Made by a program: the position numbers and the translations under genes. A stretch of 64,000 nucleotides of DNA from Nevskia soli DSM 19509 (lineage in GTDB: Bacteria > Pseudomonadota > Gammaproteobacteria > Nevskiales > Nevskiaceae): contig NZ_KL543999.1 in the NCBI RefSeq assembly GCF_000711955.1, positions 1 through 64,000 of the forward strand, in the 5' to 3' direction. Below, piece after piece: positions 24,007 to 32,073 of this stretch (positions are counted from its first letter, which is position 1; the number at the start of each line of letters is the position of its first letter). The notes under the pieces were generated by a model that was not told the DNA's origin, did no database searches, and worked only from the letters and a program-made list of their open reading frames with translations.

Positions 24007-25761
24007 ATGGGCATGAATGAAACGGCGCTCGCCGCAGCGGCGCCACGCGAGTACGACGTGATCGTCGTCGGTTCCGGCGCCGGCGGCATGACCGCCGCGC
24101 TGTGCTGCCAGGCGCAGGGTTTGTCGGCGCTGGTGATCGAGAAGCAGGACGTCTACGGCGGCACCAGTGCGGTGTCTGGCGGCGGTATCTGGATTCCCTG
24201 CAACGAGGACATTCCCAAGGTCGGCGGCACCGACTCCTTCGAGGAGGCGCTGACCTACCTCAAGGGCCTGATCGGCGAGGCGGTGCCGCAGAGCCGCATC
24301 GAGGCCTACCTGCGCCAGGCGCCGGCGATGGTTCGCTTCCTCAAGGAACGCTTCGGCATCGCCTTCCGCGCGGTGAAGAAGTACCCCGATTATTTCCCGG
24401 ATGCGCCCGGCGGCAAGCCGGGCTACCGCACCATGGAACCGGTGGATTTCGACGCGTCCCGGCTCGGCGCGGAGTTCGAGCGCATGCGCGGGCCCTACAA
24501 GGGCACGCAGCTGATGGGCCGCATCTCGATGGACCAGGTCGAGGCGCACATCCTCTTCACCCGCGCGCCCGGCTGGATCTGGCTGATGCTGCGCATGATG
24601 GGCCGCTACTGGTTCGACCTGCGCTGGCGCCGCCGCACGCAACGCGACCGCCGCCTGGTGCTGGGGCAGGGCCTGGTGGCTTCGCTGCGCCAGGCCATGC
24701 TGGAGCAGAAGGTGCCGCTGTGGCTGGAGACGGGCTTTGAATCCCTGGTGGTGGAGAACGGCCGCGTCAGCGGCATCGAAGCGACGAGGAACGGCCAGCG
24801 CCTGCGCCTCAGCGCGCGGTGCGGCGTGATCATGGCCAGCGGCGGCTTCGAGGCCAACCAGCAGATGCGCGAGCAATATCTGCCCAAACCGACCAGCGTG
24901 GAATGGACCGCGGCGCCGCCGATCAACCACGGCGAGGGCATCCGCGCCGGCCAGGCGCTGGGCGCCGCCACCGATTTCATGAACCTGACCTGGGGCTCGC
25001 CCACCGTCGTCACCGGCAAGGGGCCGGCCTGCGGCATCTTCGTCGAGCGCGCCCTGCCGGGCAGCGTGGTGGTCAACAAGCTGGGCAAGCGCTTCGTCAA
25101 CGAGGCCGCGCCCTACACCGAGTTTGTCTACGCCATGTACGACGAACAGGCGCGCAGCGGCGGCGGTGTGCCTTGCTGGCTGGTGTTCGACGCCACCTTC
25201 CGCAAGAAGTACCCGATGGGACCGCTGCTGCCCGGACAGATCCAGCCGGACTCGTCCCTGCCCAGGCACTGGCTGGACAAGGTCTACTACCGCGCCGACA
25301 CCCTGGATGCGCTCGCCGCCAAGATCGGCGTCGACGCCGCCGGCCTGAAGGACACTGCGCGGCAGATGGGCGAGTTCGCCGCGCAGGGGAGCGATCCGCA
25401 GTTCAAGCGCGGCGGCAATGTGTTCGAGCGCTACTACAGCGACCCCAGCGTGAAGCCGAATCCCTGCCTGGGGCCCATCGTCAAGCCGCCGTTCTACGCC
25501 GCGCGCCTGGATGCCGGCGAGCTGGGCACCAAGGGCGGCCTGCTCACCGATGCCGCGGCCCGCGTACTGCGCGAGGACGGCGGCGTCATCGAAGGGCTGT
25601 ATGCCGTCGGCAACTGTTCGGCGGCCGTGATGGGCCGTACCTATGCCGGGCCGGGCTCCACCCTGGGGCCCGCGATGACCTTCGCCTATGCCGCCGCGTG
25701 CGAAATCGCCAAGACGGCGGCGCAGCCAAAGGCGCAGGCTGGAGTGGCCGCAGCGGCCTGA
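24007..25761 (+). CDS. 3-ketosteroid dehydrogenase (KstD family flavoprotein)
   Basis: A 584-residue FAD-binding protein of the 3-ketosteroid delta1 / delta4(5)-dehydrogenase family. The FAD motif is VVGSGAGGMTAA near residue 20, followed by GGTSAVSGGGIW. The C-terminal Tyr-containing GRTYAGPGSTLGPAM block near 535-550 corresponds to the active-site and flavin-contacting region of KstD. It introduces a ring-A double bond, the step that primes ring B opening. Whether it is delta1- or delta4-specific cannot be decided by eye. The start is uncertain among ATGs at 23995, 24007 and 24013; no strong ribosome-binding site is visible. Confidence 0.87.
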   Translation: MGMNETALAAAAPREYDVIVVGSGAGGMTAALCCQAQGLSALVIEKQDVYGGTSAVSGGGIWIPCNEDIPKVGGTDSFEEALTYLKGLIGEAVPQSRIEAYLRQAPAMVRFLKERFGIAFRAVKKYPDYFPDAPGGKPGYRTMEPVDFDASRLGAEFERMRGPYKGTQLMGRISMDQVEAHILFTRAPGWIWLMLRMMGRYWFDLRWRRRTQRDRRLVLGQGLVASLRQAMLEQKVPLWLETGFESLVVENGRVSGIEATRNGQRLRLSARCGVIMASGGFEANQQMREQYLPKPTSVEWTAAPPINHGEGIRAGQALGAATDFMNLTWGSPTVVTGKGPACGIFVERALPGSVVVNKLGKRFVNEAAPYTEFVYAMYDEQARSGGGVPCWLVFDATFRKKYPMGPLLPGQIQPDSSLPRHWLDKVYYRADTLDALAAKIGVDAAGLKDTARQMGEFAAQGSDPQFKRGGNVFERYYSDPSVKPNPCLGPIVKPPFYAARLDAGELGTKGGLLTDAAARVLREDGGVIEGLYAVGNCSAAVMGRTYAGPGSTLGPAMTFAYAAACEIAKTAAQPKAQAGVAAAA

Positions 25762-25770
25762 CGGTGTTGT

Positions 25771-25835
25771 CATCCTGAGCGCGGCGAAGGATCTGGCTCT
25801 GCGCTGAAGCCGGATTTTTCGCCGTGCTCAGGATG
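25771..25835. repeat. Inverted repeat CATCCTGAGC..GCTCAGGATG
   Basis: CATCCTGAGC (25771-25780) pairs with GCTCAGGATG (25826-25835), with additional GGCGAA/TTCGCC pairing inside. It lies between the kstD-like gene and the next SDR and could end the first transcript. Confidence 0.65.
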
Positions 25836-25879
25836 AAGGTATTTCCAGTTCGGCTCCTGCTTTCAGACAAGGACCATTC

Positions 25880-26635
25880 ATGAGCAAACTCAAAGGCAAA
25901 GTGGCACTGGTGACCGGCGCCGGCCAGGGCGTGGGGCAGGGCATCGCCTTCGCGCTGGCGCAGGAGGGCGTGGCGGTGGCCGTCACCGGCCGCACCCTGT
26001 CCAAGGTGGAGAAGACCGCCGCCGAGATCGTCAAGCGCGGCGGCAAGGCGCTGGCGCTGGAGTGCGACGTCAAGGATGCCGCCTCCCTCCAACGCAGCGT
26101 CGAGCAGACGGTGAAGCAGCTCGGCGGCCTCAACATCCTGGTCAACAACGCGCAGGAAGTGCCGCTGGGCCCGCTGCTGGGCGTCAGCGACGAAGGCTTC
26201 ACCAATGGCTGGGAGTCCGGTCCGCTGGCCACCTTCCGCCTGATGAAGCTGAGCCATCCGCACCTCGAGGGCGACGGCTGCATCATCAATCTCGCCAGTC
26301 CCGCCGCGATGCGTTGGGACGCCAGCAACTACGGCGTCTATGCCGCGGTGAAGGAAGCGATCCGTTCGCTGACCCGCGCCGCCGCCTGCGAGTGGGCCAA
26401 GGACGGCATCCGCACCAACGCCATCCTGCCGCTGGCCAACTCGCCCGGCATGGAGTGGTGGACGCGCGAGCATCCGCAGGAAGCGGCGGCCTTCATCGCC
26501 ACCGTGCCGATGCAGCGGGTGGGCGAGTGCGAGGCCGACATCGGCCGCTTCGTCGTCTCACTGTGCTCGGACGATTGCCGCTACATCAACGGGCAGAGCA
26601 TCGCCGTGGATGGCGGCCAGGCGTACCTGGGTTAA
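25880..26635 (+). CDS. SDR-family oxidoreductase
   Basis: A 251-residue SDR with cofactor loop TGAGQGVGQG (about 12-21), NNAQE in place of the usual NNAG, and Tyr-Ala-Ala-Val-Lys in YGVYAAVKEA. The C-terminal SIAVDGGQAYLG is normal. It is the first gene of a plus-strand operon with an enoyl-CoA hydratase, an LvaA-like kinase, a small partner, a lipocalin-like protein and an old-yellow-enzyme homologue. By analogy to LvaD in levulinate catabolism it could act on a hydroxy- or keto-acyl-CoA, but this is inferred from context only. Confidence 0.85.
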   Translation: MSKLKGKVALVTGAGQGVGQGIAFALAQEGVAVAVTGRTLSKVEKTAAEIVKRGGKALALECDVKDAASLQRSVEQTVKQLGGLNILVNNAQEVPLGPLLGVSDEGFTNGWESGPLATFRLMKLSHPHLEGDGCIINLASPAAMRWDASNYGVYAAVKEAIRSLTRAAACEWAKDGIRTNAILPLANSPGMEWWTREHPQEAAAFIATVPMQRVGECEADIGRFVVSLCSDDCRYINGQSIAVDGGQAYLG

Positions 26636-26646
26636 GACATTCAAGC

Positions 26647-26672
26647 GTCATACCGGCTTTCGCCGGTATGAC
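26647..26672. repeat. Palindromic repeat GTCATACCGGC..GCCGGTATGAC
   Basis: The same palindromic arms as at 18585-18610, here with loop TTTC, placed between the SDR stop and the hydratase start inside an apparent operon. Confidence 0.75.
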
Positions 26673-26699
26673 GACAAGGAAATTGGTGACGGAGGAGCA

Positions 26700-27476
26700 A
26701 TGAGCACGGAGCAACTGGTGTCCCTGAGCCATACGCCGGACGGCGTGGTGACCCTGAGCATGGGCGTCCCGGGCAAGCCCAGCGTGGTCACGCTGGAATC
26801 CGGCAAGGCGATGCAAGGGGCCCTGGCCGAAGTGGCCGCCATGCCGCAGGCCCGCGTGCTGGTGCTGCGCAGCGCCGGCAAGTCGTTCAATGCCGGCGGC
26901 GATCTCAAGGCGATCAAGGACACCCTGGTCGATTCCGATCGCCTGCTCGGCGCGGTCATCGATGCCTTCCACGGCGCCATCCTGGCGCTGCGCCGCCTGC
27001 CGATTCCGGTGATCGGCAGCGTCTACGGCGCCGCGGCCGGCGGCGGCTTCTCGCTGGCCCTGGCCTGCGATCAACTGGTGGCGGCGTCCAACGCCCGCTT
27101 CGTGGTGGCCTATCCGGCGCTCGGCACGTCTTCCGACGGCGGCCTCAGCCATTTCCTGACCAAGCGGCTGGGCGCGATGAAGGCGTTCGAAATCGTCCTC
27201 GGCAGCGGCGCCATCAACGCGGCGGAAGCGCAGGCGCTGGGGTTGGTGGCGAAGGTGGTGGAGGATGCCAGCCTCGATGCCGAAGCCGCCGCCTACGCCG
27301 CGAAGCTCGCCCAGCTCGCACCGCAGTCGGTACGCGAGTTCAAGCGCCTGATCGGCGGCGCCGAGGACGGCGAGCTGGAAGCACAGCTGCAACGCGAGAA
27401 AGAGGCTTTTCTGCGCTGCGCCAGGACCGAGGATTTCCGCAACCGCGTCACGGCGTTCCTGCAAAAGCGCGCATGA
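26700..27476 (+). CDS. Enoyl-CoA hydratase/isomerase-family protein
   Basis: A 258-residue crotonase-fold protein. The first oxyanion-hole segment is SFNAGGDLKAIKD (about 62-74) and the second YGAAAGGGFSLALACD (about 106-121). The second catalytic Glu position reads PALGTSSDGGLSHFL, without the usual acidic pair, so the reaction may be isomerase- or hydrolase-like rather than simple hydration. The ATG follows GGAGGAGCA. Its stop overlaps the next ATG as ATGA, so it is translationally coupled to the kinase gene. Confidence 0.85.
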   Translation: MSTEQLVSLSHTPDGVVTLSMGVPGKPSVVTLESGKAMQGALAEVAAMPQARVLVLRSAGKSFNAGGDLKAIKDTLVDSDRLLGAVIDAFHGAILALRRLPIPVIGSVYGAAAGGGFSLALACDQLVAASNARFVVAYPALGTSSDGGLSHFLTKRLGAMKAFEIVLGSGAINAAEAQALGLVAKVVEDASLDAEAAAYAAKLAQLAPQSVREFKRLIGGAEDGELEAQLQREKEAFLRCARTEDFRNRVTAFLQKRA

Positions 27477-28513
27477 GCGCGGCCAGCACCGCCGAGCTGC
27501 TCGACGAAGCGCATGTGCGCGCGGGCTTGCAGCGGGTGCTGCGGCAGCACATCGGCGCCGAAGTCGGCATCGGCGGCTTGAAGCGCTTTCCGGTGGGCTA
27601 CTCCTGGCTCACCTATGGCTTCGAGGCGAGCTGGGATTCCGCCGCCGGCCCGCAGCGGCGCGAGCTGATCCTGCGCCTGGGGCCGCCCAACGGCCTGTTC
27701 GCGCCCTACCTGGCGGGGCCGCAGTTCATCACCTTGCAGGCGGTGCGCGGCAGCGGCGTGCCGGTGCCGGAAGTGCACTGGTACGGCGACACGCCGGAAG
27801 TCTTCGGCGCGCCCTGGTTCATCTGCGAGAAGGTTTCCGGCCGCGCGCCGGTGATGTGGGGCGAACATTTCAGCGACAAGACCCGCACCGCCCTGGGCGA
27901 ACAACTCGCTGACTCCCTGGCGGCGCTGCACCGCTTCGAATGGCGCGGCACGCCGATCGAAAGCCTCGGCAAAGGTGTCACGGTGGAAAACGCGGCGCGT
28001 ACCCAGGTGGACTACTGGGAGCATGCCATGCGCGGCTGGGAGCTGCGGCGCATGCCGATGGCCGAGTCGGTGCTGGGCTGGCTGCGCCGCAACTGCCCGG
28101 TGGCCCCGAGGATCAGCGTGGTGCACGGCGACTACCGCATCGGCAACTTCCTCGCCGAAGGGGACCACATCACCGCCATCCTCGACTGGGAACTGGTCCA
28201 CCTCGGCGACCCGCACGAAGACCTGGGCTGGATGTGCCAGCGCACCTTCCGTCCCGGCACGCCGCTGATCTGCACCCTGATCCGCCGCGAGGACCTGTAC
28301 GCGCGCTACCAATCGCTCACCGGCATCGAGATTTCCCCTAGCGCCGTGCACTTCTACGAGGTGCTGGGCCTGTTCAAGTTCTACGTCATCGACGTCGGCG
28401 CGGAGCGCTGCTTCGAGGAAGGGCGGCACAACGACCTGCGCCTGCCCTCGATGAGCATGCAGGGGCCGCGCCTGCTGCTCCAGCTGGAAAAGCTGATCGC
28501 GGAGGCGCCATGA
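27473..28513 (+). CDS. APH-fold phosphotransferase (LvaA / ACAD10-kinase-like)
   Basis: A 346-residue kinase-like protein of the aminoglycoside-phosphotransferase fold. The catalytic loop is VVHGDYRIGNFL (about 214-225) and the metal-binding motif ILDWELVHLGDP follows. Relatives in catabolic operons (LvaA, the kinase domains of ACAD10/11) phosphorylate the hydroxyl of 4-hydroxyacyl-CoAs so that it can be eliminated. Here it lies between an enoyl-CoA hydratase gene and a small helical protein gene, with ATGA overlaps on both sides. That context argues for hydroxyacyl-CoA dehydroxylation rather than antibiotic resistance. Substrate unknown. Confidence 0.85.
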   Translation: MSAASTAELLDEAHVRAGLQRVLRQHIGAEVGIGGLKRFPVGYSWLTYGFEASWDSAAGPQRRELILRLGPPNGLFAPYLAGPQFITLQAVRGSGVPVPEVHWYGDTPEVFGAPWFICEKVSGRAPVMWGEHFSDKTRTALGEQLADSLAALHRFEWRGTPIESLGKGVTVENAARTQVDYWEHAMRGWELRRMPMAESVLGWLRRNCPVAPRISVVHGDYRIGNFLAEGDHITAILDWELVHLGDPHEDLGWMCQRTFRPGTPLICTLIRREDLYARYQSLTGIEISPSAVHFYEVLGLFKFYVIDVGAERCFEEGRHNDLRLPSMSMQGPRLLLQLEKLIAEAP

Positions 28514-29028
28514 ACAATTCGCTCGACCGGCTCTTCGCCGGCATCGTGGCCAGTCTCGGCAGCGAGATCATCCCGCGCCTGGAGGACGAGTTCGCCCGCG
28601 GCCAGGCCTATGCCATCGTCGACCTGCTGACCAACCTGCGCCCGCGCATCGACTGGGCGGTCGGCCCCCTGGCCGAACAGATCGCGGCACAACTGGCCGC
28701 GGCGCGGCGCGTCGATGAGTTGGCGCAGGGCCTGCAAGACGGCCCGCCGAATTTGCCGCCGGCACTCGCGGCCCTGCCCGAACCCGCTGCCGGCGAAACC
28801 CTGCGGCGCCTGCGCGACCAACTCGACGAACACCTGTGCAAGGTCATCGACTGGCAGAACCAGCCGCCCGCGGGCGTGCCCGACGCGGCGCTTGCCGCCA
28901 TCATCGCGGTGACCGCCAAGTACATGCAGGAACAGGTGCGGCGCGAGGTCAGCCTGCTGGCCAAACCCCTGTTCGGCGAGATCGCCGGCAATACCGGCAC
29001 GAAGAAGCAGCCGGATAAAAACCAGTAG
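28510..29028 (+). CDS. Small helical protein, possible LvaB/DUF6285-like kinase partner
   Basis: A 172-residue, mostly helical protein with no catalytic motif recognised. The start MNNSLDRLFAGIVASLGSEI and an AYAIVDLLTNL helix resemble the pattern of the small proteins that follow LvaA-type kinases (LvaB is required for kinase activity in Pseudomonas). The middle is Ala/Pro-rich and the C-terminus is Lys-rich (GTKKQPDKNQ). It is translationally coupled to the kinase (ATGA overlap). The link to LvaB is based on position and general helix pattern, so it is tentative. Confidence 0.65.
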   Translation: MNNSLDRLFAGIVASLGSEIIPRLEDEFARGQAYAIVDLLTNLRPRIDWAVGPLAEQIAAQLAAARRVDELAQGLQDGPPNLPPALAALPEPAAGETLRRLRDQLDEHLCKVIDWQNQPPAGVPDAALAAIIAVTAKYMQEQVRREVSLLAKPLFGEIAGNTGTKKQPDKNQ

Positions 29029-29042
29029 CAGGAGGCGTAAGC

Positions 29043-30158
29043 ATGCTGACCCCACAGGACGACTGGATCGGCCACCAGCTGCCGACCACCTTCGACCACG
29101 TCGGCACCAGCGACCCGGCCTGGATGGAGCGGCTCTGGTACACCGGACACCTGACGCCGTCCGGCGAGGTCATCTTCGATCTCGGCCTGGGTTATCACGC
29201 CAACCGCAACGTCATGGACGCCTTCGCCGGCGTCACCGTCGGCGGCAAGCAGTACAACTTCCGCGCTTCGCGGCACCTGCGCCCCGATCCGCTGGCAACG
29301 AAGGTCGGCCCACTGGAATTCACGGTGATCGAAGGCTTCCGCCGTCACCGCCTGAGCCTGGCCGAGAACGACTCCGGCGTCAGCTTCGACATCGAATTCC
29401 TCGGCGCCTTCAACCCGCACGAGGAAGCCCAGCGCTTCCGCCGCCGCAACGGCCGCATCACCGAGAACCTGGCGCGTGCGCAGCAGCTCGGGCGCTATTC
29501 CGGCTGGCTCAAGGTCGATGGCCAGCGTTACGAATTGCGGCCTGAACAATGGTGCGGCCAGCGCGACCACTCCTGGGGCATCCGCGGCGAGCTGCGCACC
29601 GACGAGACCAGCCCGCCGCTGACCCACTTCCAGCCCTCGTTCTGGACCTGGGTGGCGGTGCAGTTCCCCATGCGTGGACTGCTCTGGTCCTTCACCGAAC
29701 GGGCGCCGGGCGACATCGCCTACCTGACCGGCGAGGAAACCCTGCCGCTGGGCCAGCGCGCCAGCCGCGGCCTGCATGTCGATGACGTCAAGCATGAATT
29801 GAGTTGGGCCAAGGACGGACTCGGGCAGACGCTCGAACACGGGGTGTTCGACCTGACCATGGCCAACGGCAGCAGGCGGCACCTGGAGCTGCGTACCCTG
29901 CCGGCGCGCTACTTCCTCAAGGGCGGCCTCTACGGCGGCCTGCGCGGCTGGTTCCACGGCGACGATCGCGGTGCGCTGTACGTCGAGCACGACCGCTGGA
30001 ACCTGCGCGATGCCGAAACCCGCCGCATCGCGTGCACCCTCAGCGACCATGTGGTCGAGGTGCGCGAAGGCGACGAGGTCGGCTACGGCGTCATCGAGTA
30101 CGCAGTGGCCAAGGGCTATCCGAAGTACGAGGAAGTGCAGCAGTTTCCGGCATATTGA
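29043..30158 (+). CDS. Conserved hypothetical, beta-rich lipocalin/CrtC-like protein
   Basis: A 371-residue protein of unknown function. The N-terminal part has GEVIFDLGLGYHANRNVMDA, and the central part QWCGQRDHSWGIRGE resembles the repeated beta-sandwich of CrtC/AttH-type lipocalin-like hydratases and isomerases (the DHSWG signature). No signal peptide. A role in binding a hydrophobic polycyclic or terpenoid substrate would fit the fold, but no reaction can be assigned. AGGAGG precedes the ATG; it follows the kinase partner by 14 bases and precedes the OYE gene, so it is part of the same operon. Confidence 0.7.
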   Translation: MLTPQDDWIGHQLPTTFDHVGTSDPAWMERLWYTGHLTPSGEVIFDLGLGYHANRNVMDAFAGVTVGGKQYNFRASRHLRPDPLATKVGPLEFTVIEGFRRHRLSLAENDSGVSFDIEFLGAFNPHEEAQRFRRRNGRITENLARAQQLGRYSGWLKVDGQRYELRPEQWCGQRDHSWGIRGELRTDETSPPLTHFQPSFWTWVAVQFPMRGLLWSFTERAPGDIAYLTGEETLPLGQRASRGLHVDDVKHELSWAKDGLGQTLEHGVFDLTMANGSRRHLELRTLPARYFLKGGLYGGLRGWFHGDDRGALYVEHDRWNLRDAETRRIACTLSDHVVEVREGDEVGYGVIEYAVAKGYPKYEEVQQFPAY

Positions 30159-30187
30159 ACCTGGTCCCTGTCATCCCGAGCACAGAC

Positions 30188-31408
30188 ATGAGCACACCAT
30201 CCGCCTTCGATCCCATCCGCATCGGCCCGCTGCAACTGCGCAATCGCTTCATCAAGTCCGGCGCCAACGAGGGCATGGCCAAGGGCGGCACGCCGTCGAA
30301 GATGCTGGTGGAGCACCATCGAGCCATCGCCGCGGGCGGCGCCGCCATGACCACCGTGGCCTATTGCGCGGTCAGCGCGGACGGGCGCACCTTCGTCGAC
30401 CAGGTGCAGCTCGAGCCGGGCTCGGTCAGGCACCTGCGCGTCCTGACCGATGCGGTGCACGGCGAGGGCGCGGCGGCCTGCGCCCAGATCACCCACGGCG
30501 GCGCCTTCACCTTCCTGCCGGAACTGAGCACCCGCTACCCGCGCAGCGCATCAGGCGGCTTCAACGCCGCCGGCGTCATCAGCGGCCGGCTGTTCCGCAC
30601 CGGCATGAAGCCGGACGACCTGGAACGTACCGCCAATGAGTTCGTCGCCGCCGCCAGGCTGGCGCGCGAGGCCGGCTTCGATGCGGTGGAGCTGCATATG
30701 GGCCACGGCTACCTGCTCAGCCAGTTTCTGTCGCCGGCCTACAACAAGCGCCGCGACCAGTACGGCGGCAGCACCGAGAACCGTGCCCGCTTCCCGGCCA
30801 TGGTGCTGCGCCGCGTGCTCGACGCGGTGGGCAAGGACCTGGCCGTGACCTGCAAGGTCTGCGTCACAGAGGGCTTCAAGGGCGGCGCCACCGCCGAGGA
30901 CGCGGCCATCGTCGCGCAGGTGCTGGAACGGGAAGGGGCGCACCTGCTGGTGCTGAGCGGCGGCATGAACGTCGAGGCGCCCTGGGCCATCTTCGGCAGC
31001 CCGATGCCGCGGGCCGCCACCGAAGGCTTGCAGAACCCGGTGATCCGCACCGCCACCCGCATCATGCGGCTGTGGGAGCCGAAGATCAGCTTCCATGAAC
31101 TGTATTTCATGGAGCACTCGCGCAAGGTGCGCGCCGCCGTGCGCATGCCGCTGGCCTACCTGGGCGGCGTCAAGTCGGTCGCCGGCGTGGAGCAGGCCAT
31201 GGCCGAGGGTTTCGACTGCGTGGTGATGGCGCGCGCCCTCATCCACGACGCGCAGCTGGTCAATAAATTCCGCAGCGGCGAGGCCACGCAGTCCGGCTGC
31301 ACCGCCTGCAACGAATGCGTGGTGATGATGTACACGCCGGGCGGCACCAGTTGCGTGCTCAATGCCCCCAACGACGCCGAACTGAACCGGACGCCAGCCG
31401 CTTCCTGA
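30188..31408 (+). CDS. Old-yellow-enzyme-type NADH:flavin oxidoreductase with Fe-S motif
   Basis: A 406-residue TIM-barrel flavoprotein. Features are IGPLQLRNRFIKSG at the N-terminus, HMGHGYLLSQFLSP, and YNKRRDQYGGSTENRARF, typical of the 2,4-dienoyl-CoA reductase/BaiCD branch. Near the end CTACNEC followed 11 residues later by Cys gives the C-x2-CNxC-x11-C pattern that binds a 4Fe-4S cluster, yet the protein ends there and lacks the FAD/NAD domain of full-length reductases. It probably reduces an enone or dienoyl-CoA with a separate electron donor. It is the last gene of the operon; REP sequences follow. Confidence 0.85.
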   Translation: MSTPSAFDPIRIGPLQLRNRFIKSGANEGMAKGGTPSKMLVEHHRAIAAGGAAMTTVAYCAVSADGRTFVDQVQLEPGSVRHLRVLTDAVHGEGAAACAQITHGGAFTFLPELSTRYPRSASGGFNAAGVISGRLFRTGMKPDDLERTANEFVAAARLAREAGFDAVELHMGHGYLLSQFLSPAYNKRRDQYGGSTENRARFPAMVLRRVLDAVGKDLAVTCKVCVTEGFKGGATAEDAAIVAQVLEREGAHLLVLSGGMNVEAPWAIFGSPMPRAATEGLQNPVIRTATRIMRLWEPKISFHELYFMEHSRKVRAAVRMPLAYLGGVKSVAGVEQAMAEGFDCVVMARALIHDAQLVNKFRSGEATQSGCTACNECVVMMYTPGGTSCVLNAPNDAELNRTPAAS

Positions 31409-31417
31409 CCGAAACCC

Positions 31418-31524
31418 GTAGCCCGGGAAGCGCGCCAGCGCTACCCGGGAGGCCTTGGCGCCAAAGCTCCAGACAGTCGCGGTGCCGAAAGCCCCGGGTA
31501 GCGCTGGCGCGCTTCCCGGGCTAC
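31418..31524. repeat. Perfect 32-bp inverted REP pair in front of RAYT
   Basis: Arms 31418-31449 (starting GTAGCCCGGGAAGCGCGCCA) and 31493-31524 are exact reverse complements, separated by 43 bases, and each arm is itself partly palindromic around CCCGGG. The right arm ends 11 bases before the ATG of the REP-associated transposase. A solo relative is at 20203-20233. Confidence 0.92.
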
Positions 31525-31535
31525 GTTATGTCTCT

Positions 31536-32045
31536 ATGGTCCAATATCGGCGAAATCGGGTGCCCGGTGGTACTTACTCTCTGACGTTGGCGCTGCGGGA
31601 TCGTGGAGCGCGTTACTTGGTAGATCACGTAGAAATCCTGCGACAGTCGTTTCGACAGGTGCGAGCTACGCGTGCTTTCTCCGTCGATGCTGTTGTGGTC
31701 ATGCCGGACCATCTGCATCTGCTTTGTACGCTTCCGGAAAGGGACACCGATTATTCGGAGCGTGTGCGTTTGATCAAGCGATACTTCACCCAATCTTTGA
31801 TTGCGGCGGGTGTCGTACGCCGTGGAATCTGGCAACCACGTTTCTGGGAACACACCATCCGCGACGACGAGGATTTTCGCCGGCACGTGGATTACATTCA
31901 TTTCAATCCGGTCAAACATGGTTATGTCTCCGGGGTGAGTGAATGGCCGCATTCATCGTTTCATCGATATGTACGCCAAGGTCTGTTACGGTCCGATTGG
32001 GGTGGTGACATGGCTGACGTTCCAGGCGAAGGGGTCGGAGAGTAG
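31536..32045 (+). CDS. REP-associated tyrosine transposase (RAYT)
   Basis: A 169-residue HUH-type Y1 transposase. The metal-binding HUH motif is in VVMPDHLHLLCTLP (about 51-64) and the catalytic Tyr is probably in HVDYIHFNPVKHGYV, a hallmark of RAYTs. These single-copy domesticated relatives of IS200/IS605 transposases bind and mobilise REP sequences. The ATG at 31536 directly follows the REP pair, and its codon use is less GC-rich than neighbouring genes, consistent with a separate history. Confidence 0.92.
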   Translation: MVQYRRNRVPGGTYSLTLALRDRGARYLVDHVEILRQSFRQVRATRAFSVDAVVVMPDHLHLLCTLPERDTDYSERVRLIKRYFTQSLIAAGVVRRGIWQPRFWEHTIRDDEDFRRHVDYIHFNPVKHGYVSGVSEWPHSSFHRYVRQGLLRSDWGGDMADVPGEGVGE

Positions 32046-32073
32046 GCAAGACCGGCCCCCCCCCCGCGGCAGC

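Noticed and set aside
22558..25773. A 3.2-kb minus-strand open frame opposite hsaA and the kstD-like gene.
   Set aside because: It runs through a dispersed repeat and antisense to two recognised enzymes, has no domains, and its composition is shadow-like.
27473..28513. Aminoglycoside resistance gene.
   Set aside because: The APH fold is shared, but the operon context (hydratase, SDR, small partner) and family style match catabolic acyl-CoA kinases.
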